This document shows, in pieces, positions 6,196-6,692 of a DNA stretch of 6,692 bases (its first letter is position 1; the number at the start of each line of letters is the position of its first letter). The notes below the pieces were generated by a model. That model did not search any database and had not been told where the DNA came from. It worked only from the letters and a program-made list of their open reading frames with translations. The position numbers and the translations under genes are program-made. Origin of the DNA: Candidatus Eiseniibacteriota bacterium (GTDB lineage Bacteria > Joyebacterota > Joyebacteria > Joyebacterales > Joyebacteraceae); NCBI GenBank assembly GCA_030630395.1, contig DAOVNE010000078.1, positions 1-6,692 on the forward strand, written 5' to 3'.

Positions 6196-6692
6196 ATGTC
6201 AATCCGACGCTGCGCGAAACTGCTCGCTATCCTGAGTCTGGTGTGTGCGGCCTGTTCGGCGGTCGCGGCGGGTCCCTCCACCGATGTCCGGTACACTTCG
6301 GGGCAGGTCGCCATTGAGACCGGGGAGGTCTACTCGAGGCTCTCTATGGAGGGAGCGTGGGCATCCAAGATTCCGGGTGCTCCGGCTTTGCCGGTCGAGT
6401 ACCTGCGGTTCGTCATTCCTGCTGACGCTCGCGTGGTAGATCTGATTGTTAGCATTGAGGAACTGGAACTACCGGGCAACTACCGTGTGGTGCCCGCCCA
6501 GCCGGAGGTGCCGATCGGTGAGATACCACAGTGGGTGGGTGAAGACGCATCCATCTACGGGAGTGATGGGCTGTTCCCTGCCGTCCGCGTCGAGTACCTT
6601 GGGGACGGGTTCCTGGGAGGCTTCAGGATCGCGAGCGTGGCGGTCTACCCATTGCAGTACTTCCCGAGAAGCGGTCGCCTGGTCCTGGCTAC
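6196..6692 (+). CDS. Gingipain-type (C25) cysteine peptidase precursor, N-terminal part only
   Basis: The frame is open from ATG 6196 to the window edge (165 codons, partial at the C-terminus). GGGAGG (6183-6188) lies 7 nt upstream of the start. Residues 1-25 are a signal peptide (MSIRRCAKLLAILSLVCAAC then SAVAA, cleavage near residue 25). The rest resembles the C25 propeptide domain: PGAPALPVEYLRFVIPADA (about 60-78), VVPAQPEVPIG (about 98-108), IYGSDGLFPAVRVEYLG, and VAVYPLQYFPRSGRLVLA at the edge. In gingipains this propeptide keeps the caspase-like peptidase inactive until secretion. The catalytic His and Cys would lie downstream and cannot be checked, so PorU-like sortases with the same propeptide fold are also possible. 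It has its own promoter and a long leader. Confidence 0.8.
   Translation, partial: MSIRRCAKLLAILSLVCAACSAVAAGPSTDVRYTSGQVAIETGEVYSRLSMEGAWASKIPGAPALPVEYLRFVIPADARVVDLIVSIEELELPGNYRVVPAQPEVPIGEIPQWVGEDASIYGSDGLFPAVRVEYLGDGFLGGFRIASVAVYPLQYFPRSGRLVLA

Noticed and set aside
6014..6317. Overlapping small open frames in the leader of the C25 gene
   Set aside because: They lack good ribosome binding sites and have Arg/Gly/Pro-rich, non-protein-like translations. The longer one overlaps the signal peptide region of the real gene in another frame. A short regulatory leader peptide cannot be excluded.
1..6692. CRISPR array, tRNA or rRNA genes
   Set aside because: No regularly spaced repeats, no cloverleaf with a TTC-type arm and no rRNA-like conserved stretches were seen on either strand.

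Overview
The window looks like a GC-rich chromosome fragment from a bacterium of the FCB group or a nearby candidate phylum (Eisenbacteria, Krumholzibacteriota or Latescibacterota would fit). The main clue is an exported protein ending in a NYPNPFNP-type C-terminal domain, the type A sorting / FlgD-like tail common in these lineages. An exported transglutaminase-like protein and a gingipain-type (C25) propeptide agree with this. The phylum is an inference from protein style, not from a marker gene.

Layout. (1) Positions 1-1463, minus strand: the first 487 codons of a secreted transglutaminase-like protein, running off the left edge. (2) 1464-1687: a 224-nt divergent intergenic region with one candidate promoter per direction. 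(3) 1688-3946, plus strand: a 752-residue secreted beta-propeller protein with about ten LVIVD-like repeats and a C-terminal sorting-type domain, followed by a 20-bp hairpin terminator (3973-4021). (4) About 4017-5706: an IS110-family insertion sequence with an intact DEDD transposase (4293-5657). Its 5' noncoding end folds into a 173-nt structure (4050-4222) with two stem-loops, each holding a large internal loop, as in the bridge RNA of IS110 elements. (5) 5709-6195: right flank with a textbook terminator (5744-5778), about 190 nt without a recognisable gene, a good sigma70-type promoter (5972-6000) and a roughly 190-nt structured leader. (6) 6196-6692, plus strand: the signal peptide and C25 propeptide region of a gingipain-like cysteine peptidase, running off the right edge.

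How the parts relate. The three host genes all encode exported proteins: a transglutaminase-fold protein, a surface/secreted propeller and a protease. They lie in separate transcription units. The IS110 element sits between the propeller gene's terminator and a second terminator and disrupts no visible gene. The most interesting part is the putative bridge RNA. One internal-loop strand is complementary to 7 nt spanning the proposed right junction (including a CT core), and a strand of the other loop is identical to 6 nt at the element's right end. This is the pairing pattern expected for a target-binding and a donor-binding loop. The left end of the element could not be fixed.
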